Under the pieces are notes generated by a model. It worked only from the letters and a program-made list of their open reading frames with translations, made no database searches and was not told the origin of the DNA. The position numbers were made by a program, and so were the translations under genes. Of a DNA stretch of 36,872 nucleotides, positions 8,906 through 17,257 are shown in pieces (the first letter of the stretch is position 1; every line of letters starts with the position of its first letter). The stretch spans positions 1 to 36,872 of the forward strand of contig JAETNS010000023.1 of assembly GCA_021772015.1 (NCBI GenBank), given 5' to 3'. This stretch comes from Prevotellaceae bacterium. GTDB taxonomy: Bacteria; Bacteroidota; Bacteroidia; Bacteroidales; Muribaculaceae.

Positions 8906-11134
8906 TTAACCTCCAAGTTCAAGTTGGTTCTTTATAAGGTTGAAATACTTTCCGTGGAGCGCGACGAGGTATTCGTGAGTGCCCTGCTCGACAACATGGC
9001 CTTGGTCAAGCACTACGATATGGTCGGCATTACGGACTGTCGACAGGCGGTGGGCGACGACTACAACGGTTCGTTCCCGATAGAATCCATCAAGATTTCC
9101 TACTATCTCCCTCTCGTTGCGGGCATCAAGCGAGTTTGTCGCCTCGTCGAGAAAGATAAAGGGAGGATCCTTGTAGACGGCGCGGGCGATCAGGATCCGT
9201 TGTTTCTGACCCTGGCTAAGTCCCGTGCCGTCGGGTCCTATAACCGTGTCATAGCCTAACGGGAGGGATTGGATGAAGTCATGGATGTTGGCGATCCGAG
9301 CAGCCTCCAGAAGTCTCCCGCCATCGATTTCGCCGTCATCGACAGCGATGTTGCGGGCGATGGACTCGGAGAATATGATGCCTTCCTGCATCACCGCTCC
9401 GCATTGTCCGCGCCACCATCGGAGATCTATTTCCCGCAAGTTCCACTCCCCTATCATGATCTCTCCACGCGACACAGGATAGTAGCCGAGCATGAGCTTC
9501 ACAAGGGTGGTTTTTCCCGACCCGGAAGCACCGACTATGGCTGTCACCTTACCGGCGGGGATCTCAATATCGACACCGCGTATGGTTTCCTGTGGAGAAT
9601 GAGGATCATATCTGAAACCGATTCCGCGCAGGCTGATTGATTTTGCCGTGCCGCCGAAATCAGAGGCGGTCGCACCCCGCTGTTCCTCCTCGCGCCCCCG
9701 GTGGATCTCGTTTATGCGCTCAAGAGAGATCTTGACATCCTGTATGGAATAAATGAAAGCCATAAACTGCTCCACGGGGGAATTCAACTGGCCGACAATA
9801 TACTGGATGGCAAGCATAGCGCCCAACGACAGGCTGCCGTCGATGACACCTTTGGCCGCAAGCACGGTTATCAGGATATTCTTGACCTCGTTTATAAAGA
9901 CGCTACCCGCTTCCTGAGCCTGCTGCAGGCGCAGACTCTTCATCTGTACGGCGAAGAGATCGGCCTGCACATCCTCCCATTCCCACCGACGGCGACGGCC
10001 GCAGCCCTGCAGCTTGATCTCCTGCATGGACGTGATGAAACGGAAGGTCTTGTTCTGGTTATCGGCCTGCTTCTCAAACAGTTCATAATCGATAACCTTA
10101 CGCTGCCTTAGGAAAGAAGCGATCCATATCCCATACACAATGCTTCCTGCAAGGAACACCCCGAAAACCAGCTTGTCATAGAGCAGCAACACCACCCCGA
10201 ATACGAGGAAACTCAACATCGTGAACATGATCCCGAGGGTCTGCCCTGTCAGGAATGACTGGACCCGCTGATGGTCTGCCATCCGCTGCATCAGGTCGCC
10301 GGTGAGCTTCGTGTCGAAAAACGCCATCGGCAGATTGAGCAACTTTACGAAAAAGTCGCTCAACAATGATATGTTGACCCTCATCGATATGTGGAGCAAC
10401 AGCCGGCGGCGGATGAAATCTGTAGCTGCCCTCCCTATGACTATCATCAGTTCCCCCAACAGTATCAGCCATATGAAACTTATCTCTTTCCTGCTTATCC
10501 CCACATCGACGATGGCCTGGGTCAACATCGGCATCACCAGTTGCAACAGACACCCGGCCAAAAGCCCCAGGAATATCTGCAGGAAGAATTTCCGATACTC
10601 CTTGAGATACCGGGCAAGCACCCTGAAAGGATTCCCCCTCCGGTCCTCCTCCCGCTTCAACCGGCCAAAACGCTCGGTGGAGGTAAACCACATCCCGATC
10701 CCCTCACGGCCACTTTCATCCCTATTATCACTTGGAGGCAACCATCCTGCGGCAAATTCCTCGCGGGAGTAAGTGACCTTCCCTTTCGCGGGGTCGGCGA
10801 CTTTGAAACGTCGGCCACCGTTACTGACTTTGTAAAGCACCACAAAATGGTTCTGATTCCAATGCAATATGCACGGCAGCGGCAATCTTACAAGGTTGTC
10901 AATCGAGGTTTTCCCGCCTTTCGCCTCCAGTCCCAGCGATCCTGCGGCATCGGCTATACCTTTTAGCGACACCCCATCCTTGGTCGGGAAGCACAGCTCT
11001 TCAAGTTGCCCCACAGAACATCTCAACCCCAAACGGCGACATACCATCCAGAGCGCGACGACCCCGCACTGCATCGAGTCGCGCTGTTTCATGAAAGGGA
11101 AACTCACCAAGGCACCTTTGATTTTTGATCGCAT
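8906..11134 (-). CDS. Peptidase-containing ABC transporter (C39, PCAT)
   Basis: This inner-membrane exporter cuts double-glycine leaders and exports the peptide. Residues 1-130 are a C39 peptidase with Gln17, catalytic Cys23 (QRDSMQCG), His96 (NHFVVLY) and Asp114 (VADPAKGK), all present. A transmembrane region (about 180-470, several helices) follows, then an ATPase with Walker A GASGSGKTT (535-543), a signature written LSQGQ, Walker B FIFLDEA and the switch His in VVAHRLS. It probably serves both GG precursors in the locus. No HlyD-type adaptor gene is present. The ATG at 11134 is used; TTG at 11140 is the alternative. About 60 bases separate it from barrel 2, consistent with one operon. Confidence 0.93.
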   Translation of the reverse strand: MRSKIKGALVSFPFMKQRDSMQCGVVALWMVCRRLGLRCSVGQLEELCFPTKDGVSLKGIADAAGSLGLEAKGGKTSIDNLVRLPLPCILHWNQNHFVVLYKVSNGGRRFKVADPAKGKVTYSREEFAAGWLPPSDNRDESGREGIGMWFTSTERFGRLKREEDRRGNPFRVLARYLKEYRKFFLQIFLGLLAGCLLQLVMPMLTQAIVDVGISRKEISFIWLILLGELMIVIGRAATDFIRRRLLLHISMRVNISLLSDFFVKLLNLPMAFFDTKLTGDLMQRMADHQRVQSFLTGQTLGIMFTMLSFLVFGVVLLLYDKLVFGVFLAGSIVYGIWIASFLRQRKVIDYELFEKQADNQNKTFRFITSMQEIKLQGCGRRRRWEWEDVQADLFAVQMKSLRLQQAQEAGSVFINEVKNILITVLAAKGVIDGSLSLGAMLAIQYIVGQLNSPVEQFMAFIYSIQDVKISLERINEIHRGREEEQRGATASDFGGTAKSISLRGIGFRYDPHSPQETIRGVDIEIPAGKVTAIVGASGSGKTTLVKLMLGYYPVSRGEIMIGEWNLREIDLRWWRGQCGAVMQEGIIFSESIARNIAVDDGEIDGGRLLEAARIANIHDFIQSLPLGYDTVIGPDGTGLSQGQKQRILIARAVYKDPPFIFLDEATNSLDARNEREIVGNLDGFYRERTVVVVAHRLSTVRNADHIVVLDQGHVVEQGTHEYLVALHGKYFNLIKNQLELGG

Positions 11135-11191
11135 CCACAAAGTTAGTCAAATTTCCTTTTCATCCAACAGTTTTTCAGCCCAAACTTATTT

Positions 11192-13495
11192 CTACAAACG
11201 GTTTTTCTCCGAAGCACCGGCTCCTTGTCCTTTGTATCGCGAGCGGGTGGCATTGAATGTGTATTTCACTGTCAGTTTGAAATCCCGGAACGACCGATCG
11301 GTCATCCCCTTGTTTATGGTCGCCGGATCGTAGCTTGTGTAATGCAAGCGTTGTTGATCAAGCAGATCACGACCCCACACTTGTATGGCAAGCATCCCTT
11401 TCAGGAAAGTTTTCGACAAGCCGATATTCAGAAGATGGGAATACCTGATATAACTTAACCTGCTGTCTCCTGAAGACCTGAACACATACTGCCCGTAAAG
11501 AGTGAAACCATAAGGCAACTCTATGGAATTGTCAAAGGCAACTGTGAATATCGGCTGCGAAAGGGCCACTTGGCGACCTCCCGACTCTACTTTTAACCAT
11601 TGTTTCTCCAAACCCATAGACAATGAGGGAGTCCATCGGATAATCTTTGTGCCATATCCCGCATTGACATACATTGACTTTATGTCGGGAATATTCATCC
11701 AATATTGTAAAATAATTTCAGGATCAGGCTCATACAATACAGAAGCGTGGATAATGGCTGATTTTTCATATTTGTAACCCGACTGAAGCCAGAAAGCCCC
11801 ATATTGGGCATTGAGATAAACCCGCTGTAATTTCGACGACCTCAACTGTGGATTGCCGGCCTGATAGGTATAGCGGTTGACATAGTTCACCTGCCCGGTC
11901 ATCATGCTGTAGGATGGCTGGTAGGTGTCATAGCGATAGCCTATATTCCATGAAAATTTCCCGAATGTCGCTCCGAATTTTATATTAGGGAAAAGATAGT
12001 CATGATTCTCCTTGTAGGAGTCATCACTGCCGTAATATTTGACACGACGATGTTCGTATCTCAGTCCTATTTCCCAGAAAAACTTTGAAAGACGCTGTTT
12101 CCAACTCGCAAACACAGCTATCGATGATTCGTTATTGTCAGAATATCCGGCATTCATCACCCCCTCCGGACTAAAGAACGTTGATTTATAATCAGTATCT
12201 GTCCACTCCTGACCAAGAGAAAATTCCGCGTTTTTTACCGGATAAGCCAGAATCACATTCTCGGCCAACAGGCGCGACGAGGATGTACCCTGCGTTGAGA
12301 AAAACCTCGACGGAGTAGTTCCTCCGAACTCATGATAACGGGTATCGGTTCGGGAATCATTCCCCTGATAATCAAAATTAGATGAGACGGACAGGTCTCC
12401 TATTTTTCCCTCATAGTAAAAATTGAGGTTATGGCAAGGCCACATACGGGTGTCGCCCTCCTCATTCTGCTCCCATTCGTCGGTTGTATCAGGTGTAAGC
12501 TGTTTCGTAGTGCTTGACAGATCCCTTTTTGTCTTTGACCAGAGAAGATAATAAGAACCGCCCACCGAATGATTAGCGTTGAAATCATAGCTGAACCCCA
12601 CTTTGCCGTTGACATTATTGTGTAGGTCTATGTAACGTGATGAAAAATCTTCCCTACGCGGTATAGAAGAAAAGACATCAGAGTAATATTCCATAACCGT
12701 CTCGCTGTCAATATGGTTCTGGTAAATGCGACCAAACAGCTCAAGTCCGCGCCAACGGTATTGAAGATAGGTTCCAATCGTGTTTGAAAACCGGGGATCC
12801 AACACCATCGTCTCCGAGATCCACCCGCTAAGCCCCTCCCCTGCCTGTTTCTTTGTCTTGATAAGAATAACCGCATTCACATCCGCCCCATAGCGGCTTC
12901 CGGGATTGGTTATAACCTTTATTGATGCGATATCTGACGGTTGCAACGCCCTCAGATCAGACAGATCCCTGACCCGGCGGCTGTTGATATAAAATATCGG
13001 TGAGCCTTTGCCGAACACACTGACACTTTCCCCCTCGACCGACAACATCGGGATAAATGACAGCGTCTCAAACACCGTCGGCATATCGGCCAGCGGTGTG
13101 TTCCCCACGGATGTCACCATATCCCCCTCGACAAGACGTGTCATTGGTTTCCTTGCCGTTACGGACACTTCTTGCAACAACGTTTCTTTAGGAGAAAGTC
13201 TGACAATCAATGACTGCCTGTCATTATCCCCGACAGCCAGAGTCTGCTCATCATACCCTACAAGTCTGAATGTCAACATCTCAATCCCCTTTCCCGGCAA
13301 CTCAAACCTGCCGACAGAGTCTGTCACCGTACCCGCCACGAATGTGGAGTCTGCCCCCATCCCCACAACGTTGACAAACTCAAGTGGAGCCAAAGAGATA
13401 ATATCTTCAACATTACCTGTAACACTCTGTCCGTATGCTGTCAAACTGAATAAACAGATGATGCCATGAAGTATCAGAAGTGATATGTTTTTCAT
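11192..13495 (-). CDS. TonB-receptor-like outer-membrane barrel 2 (RiPP module 2)
   Basis: The 767-residue protein has a signal peptide (ISLLILHGIICLFSLTAYG), an N-terminal carboxypeptidase-regulatory-like domain (VTGNVEDIISLAPLEFVNVV to about residue 105), a plug (LQEVSVTARKP, FETLSFIPMLSVEG, VFGKGSPIFYINSRRV, VITNPGSRYG) and a barrel. It fits the Bacteroidetes 'outer membrane protein beta-barrel family' (PF14905-like) and ends with the tail GAGASEKNRL typical of that group. The ATG at 13495 is 64 bases after radical SAM 2. It occupies the same place in module 2 as barrel 1 in module 1. Transport or binding of peptide 2 is an inference. Confidence 0.85.
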   Translation of the reverse strand: MKNISLLILHGIICLFSLTAYGQSVTGNVEDIISLAPLEFVNVVGMGADSTFVAGTVTDSVGRFELPGKGIEMLTFRLVGYDEQTLAVGDNDRQSLIVRLSPKETLLQEVSVTARKPMTRLVEGDMVTSVGNTPLADMPTVFETLSFIPMLSVEGESVSVFGKGSPIFYINSRRVRDLSDLRALQPSDIASIKVITNPGSRYGADVNAVILIKTKKQAGEGLSGWISETMVLDPRFSNTIGTYLQYRWRGLELFGRIYQNHIDSETVMEYYSDVFSSIPRREDFSSRYIDLHNNVNGKVGFSYDFNANHSVGGSYYLLWSKTKRDLSSTTKQLTPDTTDEWEQNEEGDTRMWPCHNLNFYYEGKIGDLSVSSNFDYQGNDSRTDTRYHEFGGTTPSRFFSTQGTSSSRLLAENVILAYPVKNAEFSLGQEWTDTDYKSTFFSPEGVMNAGYSDNNESSIAVFASWKQRLSKFFWEIGLRYEHRRVKYYGSDDSYKENHDYLFPNIKFGATFGKFSWNIGYRYDTYQPSYSMMTGQVNYVNRYTYQAGNPQLRSSKLQRVYLNAQYGAFWLQSGYKYEKSAIIHASVLYEPDPEIILQYWMNIPDIKSMYVNAGYGTKIIRWTPSLSMGLEKQWLKVESGGRQVALSQPIFTVAFDNSIELPYGFTLYGQYVFRSSGDSRLSYIRYSHLLNIGLSKTFLKGMLAIQVWGRDLLDQQRLHYTSYDPATINKGMTDRSFRDFKLTVKYTFNATRSRYKGQGAGASEKNRL

Positions 13496-13559
13496 AATTA
13501 TATGGCACATTATAAATATATGATGAGATTCTTTAGGCTAAATATCAAAATTCCATGTG

Positions 13560-14882
13560 TCAAATAGACAAGTAGAATTTCTGTATATTATTCTTTTTAC
13601 TTTCCAAATAAAGCAGCAAAGATTCCTCCAACATTTTTGTATCTTTAAAAAATGGACATAGAGAATAGTGGCCTTTTTGTACTAAGTTTTTACTTCGATA
13701 ATAACCGCATCCACCGCTACAAGCAGGGAAAACCACACAATCCTTACAATTTTTATCAGAAAACGGAGAGGTCTCCAAAAGATAATGCATAAACAACCGT
13801 CTATTATTAAAATCATTAGTACGTATATTCCCAACAACCCTATCAGGATGATTCACATCATTCCAACAAGTGTATATTTCACCCTCCGGCCCAATGATAA
13901 ACGCATTGAGAGAATGAATTATACACCCTTTACCCTCGATTTTTCGCGGCATAAAATCCACAGAAATTCCTTCTTGATGACATTCCTTAAGAAATTCAAA
14001 ATAATCCGCAGGATTAAGACATGAATAACACATGGAACATCCATCTGGAGTTTCCTCACGGATGATTCCAGGATATATTGCAAATGTTTTATCAGGATAT
14101 AATCGCCTAAGCTCTTTATGCATGGAGATGTAATCACGTTTGTTTCTTTTTGATATATTTATTCTGATGCTTAAATCACAATCAGGCAAATTAGTCAGTA
14201 TTTCTCCAATGTTTCTTATTATATTCTCATATGTGCCTTCCCTACTACCTTTAAGACATCTCGTCAGATTGTGATTTTCTTTTACACCATCCAATGTTAT
14301 CTGAATACTTTTTAACCCAGTCTCGCACATGAAGTCTATGATCTCACGATTAATAAGATAACCATTTGTAAGAATTGAGTGACCGTTTATTTCAACTCCA
14401 TCAATTTCTCTTATCGCGTTATAAAGTTTTTGTACCCGCTGAAACGCCAACAATGGTTCTCCACCATACCATGTTAGACTTATATTTTTTACAGTTTCAC
14501 GTTTTTTTATGAACTCAACTAACTGAAGTTGAGTTTCATCACTCATAAATTTCCCGATCTTTTGTCCCTCGAAACAATATGGGCAATCAAAATTACATGC
14601 AGTTGTCGGGACTAACACCAAGCTCAATTGCGATAAATTATATCCCCTGATATTCGATTTGATGAGAGATTCGTTGTAATATTGATATTTATCGTCATGA
14701 GGCACCAAAACATTTTTAGATAATAAATCATCCAGGACCTCTGATGGCAAACTCTCATAGTCTCTATCATATAATACCTGGAATAAGTCCTCACTAATCT
14801 CCGCGAAAAACCTATGCATGGCATTGTATAAATAACAATGGCCTTTTCTCTGAAAAATATGTGTATATATCGATTGTATCAT
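13560..14882 (-). CDS. SPASM-domain radical SAM peptide maturase 2
   Basis: The 440-residue enzyme likely modifies precursor peptide 2. The radical SAM motif is CNFDCPYCFE (C96, C100, C103), then TWYGGEPLL and LTNGYLI. The SPASM region includes GCIIHSLNAF, IYTCWNDV, CKDCVVFPACSGGCGYYR and a final LCPFF. The first 80 residues (YLYNAMHRFFAEISEDL) resemble the N-terminus of radical SAM 1 and may bind the leader; this is an inference. Its Cys layout differs from enzyme 1 outside the core motif, suggesting different substrates. It is AT-rich (19 G/C of 60 in 14641-14700). The start is fixed by the ATG 13 bases after the intergenic hairpin. Confidence 0.9.
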   Translation of the reverse strand: MIQSIYTHIFQRKGHCYLYNAMHRFFAEISEDLFQVLYDRDYESLPSEVLDDLLSKNVLVPHDDKYQYYNESLIKSNIRGYNLSQLSLVLVPTTACNFDCPYCFEGQKIGKFMSDETQLQLVEFIKKRETVKNISLTWYGGEPLLAFQRVQKLYNAIREIDGVEINGHSILTNGYLINREIIDFMCETGLKSIQITLDGVKENHNLTRCLKGSREGTYENIIRNIGEILTNLPDCDLSIRINISKRNKRDYISMHKELRRLYPDKTFAIYPGIIREETPDGCSMCYSCLNPADYFEFLKECHQEGISVDFMPRKIEGKGCIIHSLNAFIIGPEGEIYTCWNDVNHPDRVVGNIRTNDFNNRRLFMHYLLETSPFSDKNCKDCVVFPACSGGCGYYRSKNLVQKGHYSLCPFFKDTKMLEESLLLYLESKKNNIQKFYLSI

Positions 14883-14895
14883 TAGTAAAATTTTT

Positions 14896-14932
14896 ATAAG
14901 GCGTATCGCATATCAATTACGATACGCCTTAT
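14896..14932 (-). promoter_or_regulatory. Hairpin between precursor 2 and radical SAM 2
   Basis: ATAAGGCGTATCG (14896-14908) and CGATACGCCTTAT (14920-14932) form a perfect 13-pair stem with an 11-base loop, ending 13 bases before the radical SAM 2 ATG. It has the same placement as the module 1 hairpin but no shared sequence. Confidence 0.78.
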
Positions 14933-14947
14933 ATTCGAATGATTAAA

Positions 14948-14974
14948 GAATGGATACCCTTTGGATATCCATTC
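14948..14974 (-). terminator. Second hairpin just after precursor 2
   Basis: GAATGGATA (14948-14956) and TATCCATTC (14966-14974) form a nine-pair stem with a 9-base loop, starting 14 bases past the precursor 2 stop and followed on the minus strand by TTTAATC. It is probably a partial terminator or 3'-end stabiliser that works with the next hairpin. Confidence 0.55.
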
Positions 14975-14988
14975 ATCCAAGTCAGTTT

Positions 14989-15165
14989 TTAGCCCACAGT
15001 CTGACTTCCGCATCCAGATTTGTTATCTTTGCAAAAATCATTACAATTACAGCCATAATTCTCATCACAGCACACACCTTTAGTTGTGCCTCCTTTGACA
15101 AAGCCAAGATTAATGGGAGTGACTTCCTGAAAGGAATAGACAGCCATGGAAAAATCTTTTTTCAT
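14989..15165 (-). CDS. RiPP precursor peptide 2, double-glycine leader, six-Cys core
   Basis: This is a 58-residue precursor. The leader of 26 residues (MKKDFSMAVYSFQEV... ending VKGG) is followed by a 32-residue core with six Cys at 32, 33, 39, 41, 45 and 52. The core is unlike that of peptide 1, though both leaders share a K..FS start and end in GG. A longer frame begins at 15234, but its first codons lie in the promoter, so the ATG at 15165 is right. Radical SAM 2 lies directly downstream and the C39 exporter should cut after GG. Mature structure and activity are unknown. Confidence 0.83.
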   Translation of the reverse strand: MKKDFSMAVYSFQEVTPINLGFVKGGTTKGVCCDENYGCNCNDFCKDNKSGCGSQTVG

Positions 15166-15231
15166 AGGTTCTTTTTTGATTAGAAAATTGTTTCGAGTCA
15201 TCTTATATCTGACACTTGATGACTTTATTGT

Positions 15232-15270
15232 CAAAATTACACCTAAGATCAGGATTGCACCAAATTTTTC
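15232..15270 (-). promoter_or_regulatory. Promoter for precursor 2 module
   Basis: TTTG (15261-15264, minus), a 21-base spacer and TAATTTTG (15232-15239) match the Bacteroidales consensus. The -33 lies in GAAAAATTTGGTG, nearly the same as in the precursor 1 promoter. The predicted 5' untranslated region is about 60 bases. Confidence 0.65.
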
Positions 15271-15428
15271 CTCAAATTAAATTGTCACATGTTTTATTAT
15301 ATTACAACCACAATATAATGACAACCAACGCATTACAGATTTGTGACATATTAACTTTGTCACACTTATTCAATCCCGTAATTTATAAGGATATAAGAAT
15401 ACCAACAGCCCTTGTTTGTAAGATATTT

Positions 15429-17141
15429 TTACGAGAAAAGATCAGCATTTGTTGTGAGCACATTGGATTCTGCGATACGCGCTCGGATCCGCTGCCATTT
15501 AGTATAGTAGTTGGTTGGGGAGATTTCCAGTAAAAGACAGATCGATTTGGGAGAGAAACCGGCAAGTTTTAAAGCGATAAAATAAATATCGGCGGTTTTA
15601 ATTTTAGGCATCTCTAACTTGATTTTAGATAAAATTCCATTATAGAGTAGCTCTATTTTATCGCTAATCAAATCCAATGACCCTTTCGATCTCAGCTTTT
15701 CAAGTTGTAAATCCATACTTCTAATAACTGATTCTGGAGTACCACGCCCCGTGGATTTAGCAATAAAGTATTCCGTGATCAGTTTATCCAATGACTCAAA
15801 ACCAGCTTTAAACAATACTTCCGCGACCGATCTGTCTATTTTAGCAGATTCCAATTGCTCCCTAACACTATCAAGTTCCATTAATGTTGATATTTCACGC
15901 TCTTTTCGCTGCTTTAGTCTAAAACGGAAGAACAACATCAAAAATATAATGGCTATAAGAGAAGACAACACAACTATAAAAATAACATTATTCCGTGTTT
16001 CTACTTTTACAGCCTCCTTCTGGGCTTCTTTATTATAATATTCACTTGTGACAAGTGAGGGGGCTTGCGTCACTGTGACATTATGACGAAACTGGCTGAT
16101 ACTGTCGGCAAGCCGCGCATACTTATACGCCCGTTTATAATCTCCGCGTGCCTCGGCTGCAAGCTGACTATAACGGTAATAATAAAAGTTACCGTCACCC
16201 CCATAATAATGATCTTTCATTACCGGGAGATAATGCTCCACACTGTCAATCTTGCCCGCTGCATAAAACATCATCAAAACATTCCGCCAATCTATTTTCT
16301 TCAAAAAATCATTTCCGGAATATTTAAGGGAGTTACGAAAAGACTTTTCTGCCTGTGCCAAACTATCTCCCGCCACATAAATCATTATATAGCTATTATA
16401 AATCTCCGCAAGTGAGACGGAATCAGTAATAGGAGTTGCCAGAACGACACTATCCATCAAAGCCAATGCCTCATCAGTTCGTCCAACACCATTCAAATAG
16501 ACCGCAACAAATCTTTTATGTCTGCGGACATCTCCATAGCGGCCACAAGCAGCATAATATGAGCAGCATTTTTGAGCATGGGAAAGGACCGAGTCATCTT
16601 GATAAACCGGCTCAAATGCATACATTAGCATTTTCTCTACACGAGCCATATGAAGAGTATCTATTCCAGTCACAGCAATATCTTTCGCTTCAAATGCATC
16701 CGACATTGCATCCGACAGATTACGTTTAAATAAATTCCATGAGCTTCTTACAATCAACGCTTCAAACAGATGCCTGTCATCCCCCTCTTTTCTGAAAAAC
16801 TCCACATGGGCTGTCAGCGCGGAGTCAGTTTCGGGATAATCACCACAGTAAATGTTTCCTTTCGACCGCAAAAGGCCATGCAATTCCCGACGACGGTCAT
16901 TGTCAAGGCTTGCCGACGGAATTGAATCAAGCTGCCGCAAAAGCAACCTGACATCGGGCATCGTGTCATTGAACCTCTCCTCGATATCGGCAAGCAGTCG
17001 GTCGGTATCCGTTTCGCGGTGGCATGAACAGAGTGCCGGAATCAGAAACAGCAGGACCAGCGGGAACAAGGAAAGCCCCCGACGTAAAACACGACAGCAA
17101 ATACGATCCGGTGTAGATCCAAGTGTTTCGGAGAAAAGCAT
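15429..17141 (-). CDS. Membrane-bound TPR regulator with C-terminal HTH
   Basis: The 570-residue protein starts with an N-terminal hydrophobic segment (LSLFPLVLLFLIPALCSC; the LCSC end could be a lipobox). TPR-like helices at about 45-360 are predicted periplasmic. A transmembrane helix follows (VIFIVVLSSLIAIIFLMLFF, about 386-405), then a coiled coil and a cytoplasmic domain ending in a LuxR-like helix-turn-helix (GFSPKSICLLLEISPTNYY, RIRARI). It resembles Bacteroidetes DUF6377-type membrane regulators. Placed first in the RiPP locus, it may sense an envelope or peptide signal and control transcription. A GTG start at 17171 would lie in the -7 box, so the ATG at 17141 is chosen. Confidence 0.75.
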   Translation of the reverse strand: MLFSETLGSTPDRICCRVLRRGLSLFPLVLLFLIPALCSCHRETDTDRLLADIEERFNDTMPDVRLLLRQLDSIPSASLDNDRRRELHGLLRSKGNIYCGDYPETDSALTAHVEFFRKEGDDRHLFEALIVRSSWNLFKRNLSDAMSDAFEAKDIAVTGIDTLHMARVEKMLMYAFEPVYQDDSVLSHAQKCCSYYAACGRYGDVRRHKRFVAVYLNGVGRTDEALALMDSVVLATPITDSVSLAEIYNSYIMIYVAGDSLAQAEKSFRNSLKYSGNDFLKKIDWRNVLMMFYAAGKIDSVEHYLPVMKDHYYGGDGNFYYYRYSQLAAEARGDYKRAYKYARLADSISQFRHNVTVTQAPSLVTSEYYNKEAQKEAVKVETRNNVIFIVVLSSLIAIIFLMLFFRFRLKQRKEREISTLMELDSVREQLESAKIDRSVAEVLFKAGFESLDKLITEYFIAKSTGRGTPESVIRSMDLQLEKLRSKGSLDLISDKIELLYNGILSKIKLEMPKIKTADIYFIALKLAGFSPKSICLLLEISPTNYYTKWQRIRARIAESNVLTTNADLFS

Positions 17142-17170
17142 TTTTGATAACGTTGAGGAGTAATAATTCA

Positions 17171-17202
17171 CAAATTTAAAATATTATTCCCAAATCAGCA
17201 AA
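17171..17202 (-). promoter_or_regulatory. Promoter for the TPR regulator
   Basis: TTTG (17199-17202, minus), a 20-base spacer and TAAATTTG (17171-17178) give a full Bacteroidales promoter, with about 25 bases of leader before the ATG at 17141. Confidence 0.58.
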
Positions 17203-17257
17203 TAAATCCCTAATCATAAGCCTCAATTTTTACACACATCTTTTTGCCGAAATTAAA

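Noticed and set aside
10391-10966. 191-residue plus-strand open frame
   Set aside because: It is antisense to the well-supported exporter gene, with a repetitive Pro/Gln-rich sequence typical of shadow frames.
11138-11145. TAACTTTG as the exporter's own promoter
   Set aside because: It ends 3 bases before the ATG and has no -33 partner; the exporter is more likely read from the upstream module 2 promoter.
7636-15165. Lanthipeptide or plain bacteroidetocin-type bacteriocins
   Set aside because: No lanthionine synthetase or cyclase is present, and each precursor is paired with a radical SAM enzyme, which an unmodified disulfide bacteriocin would not need. Not fully excluded without product data.
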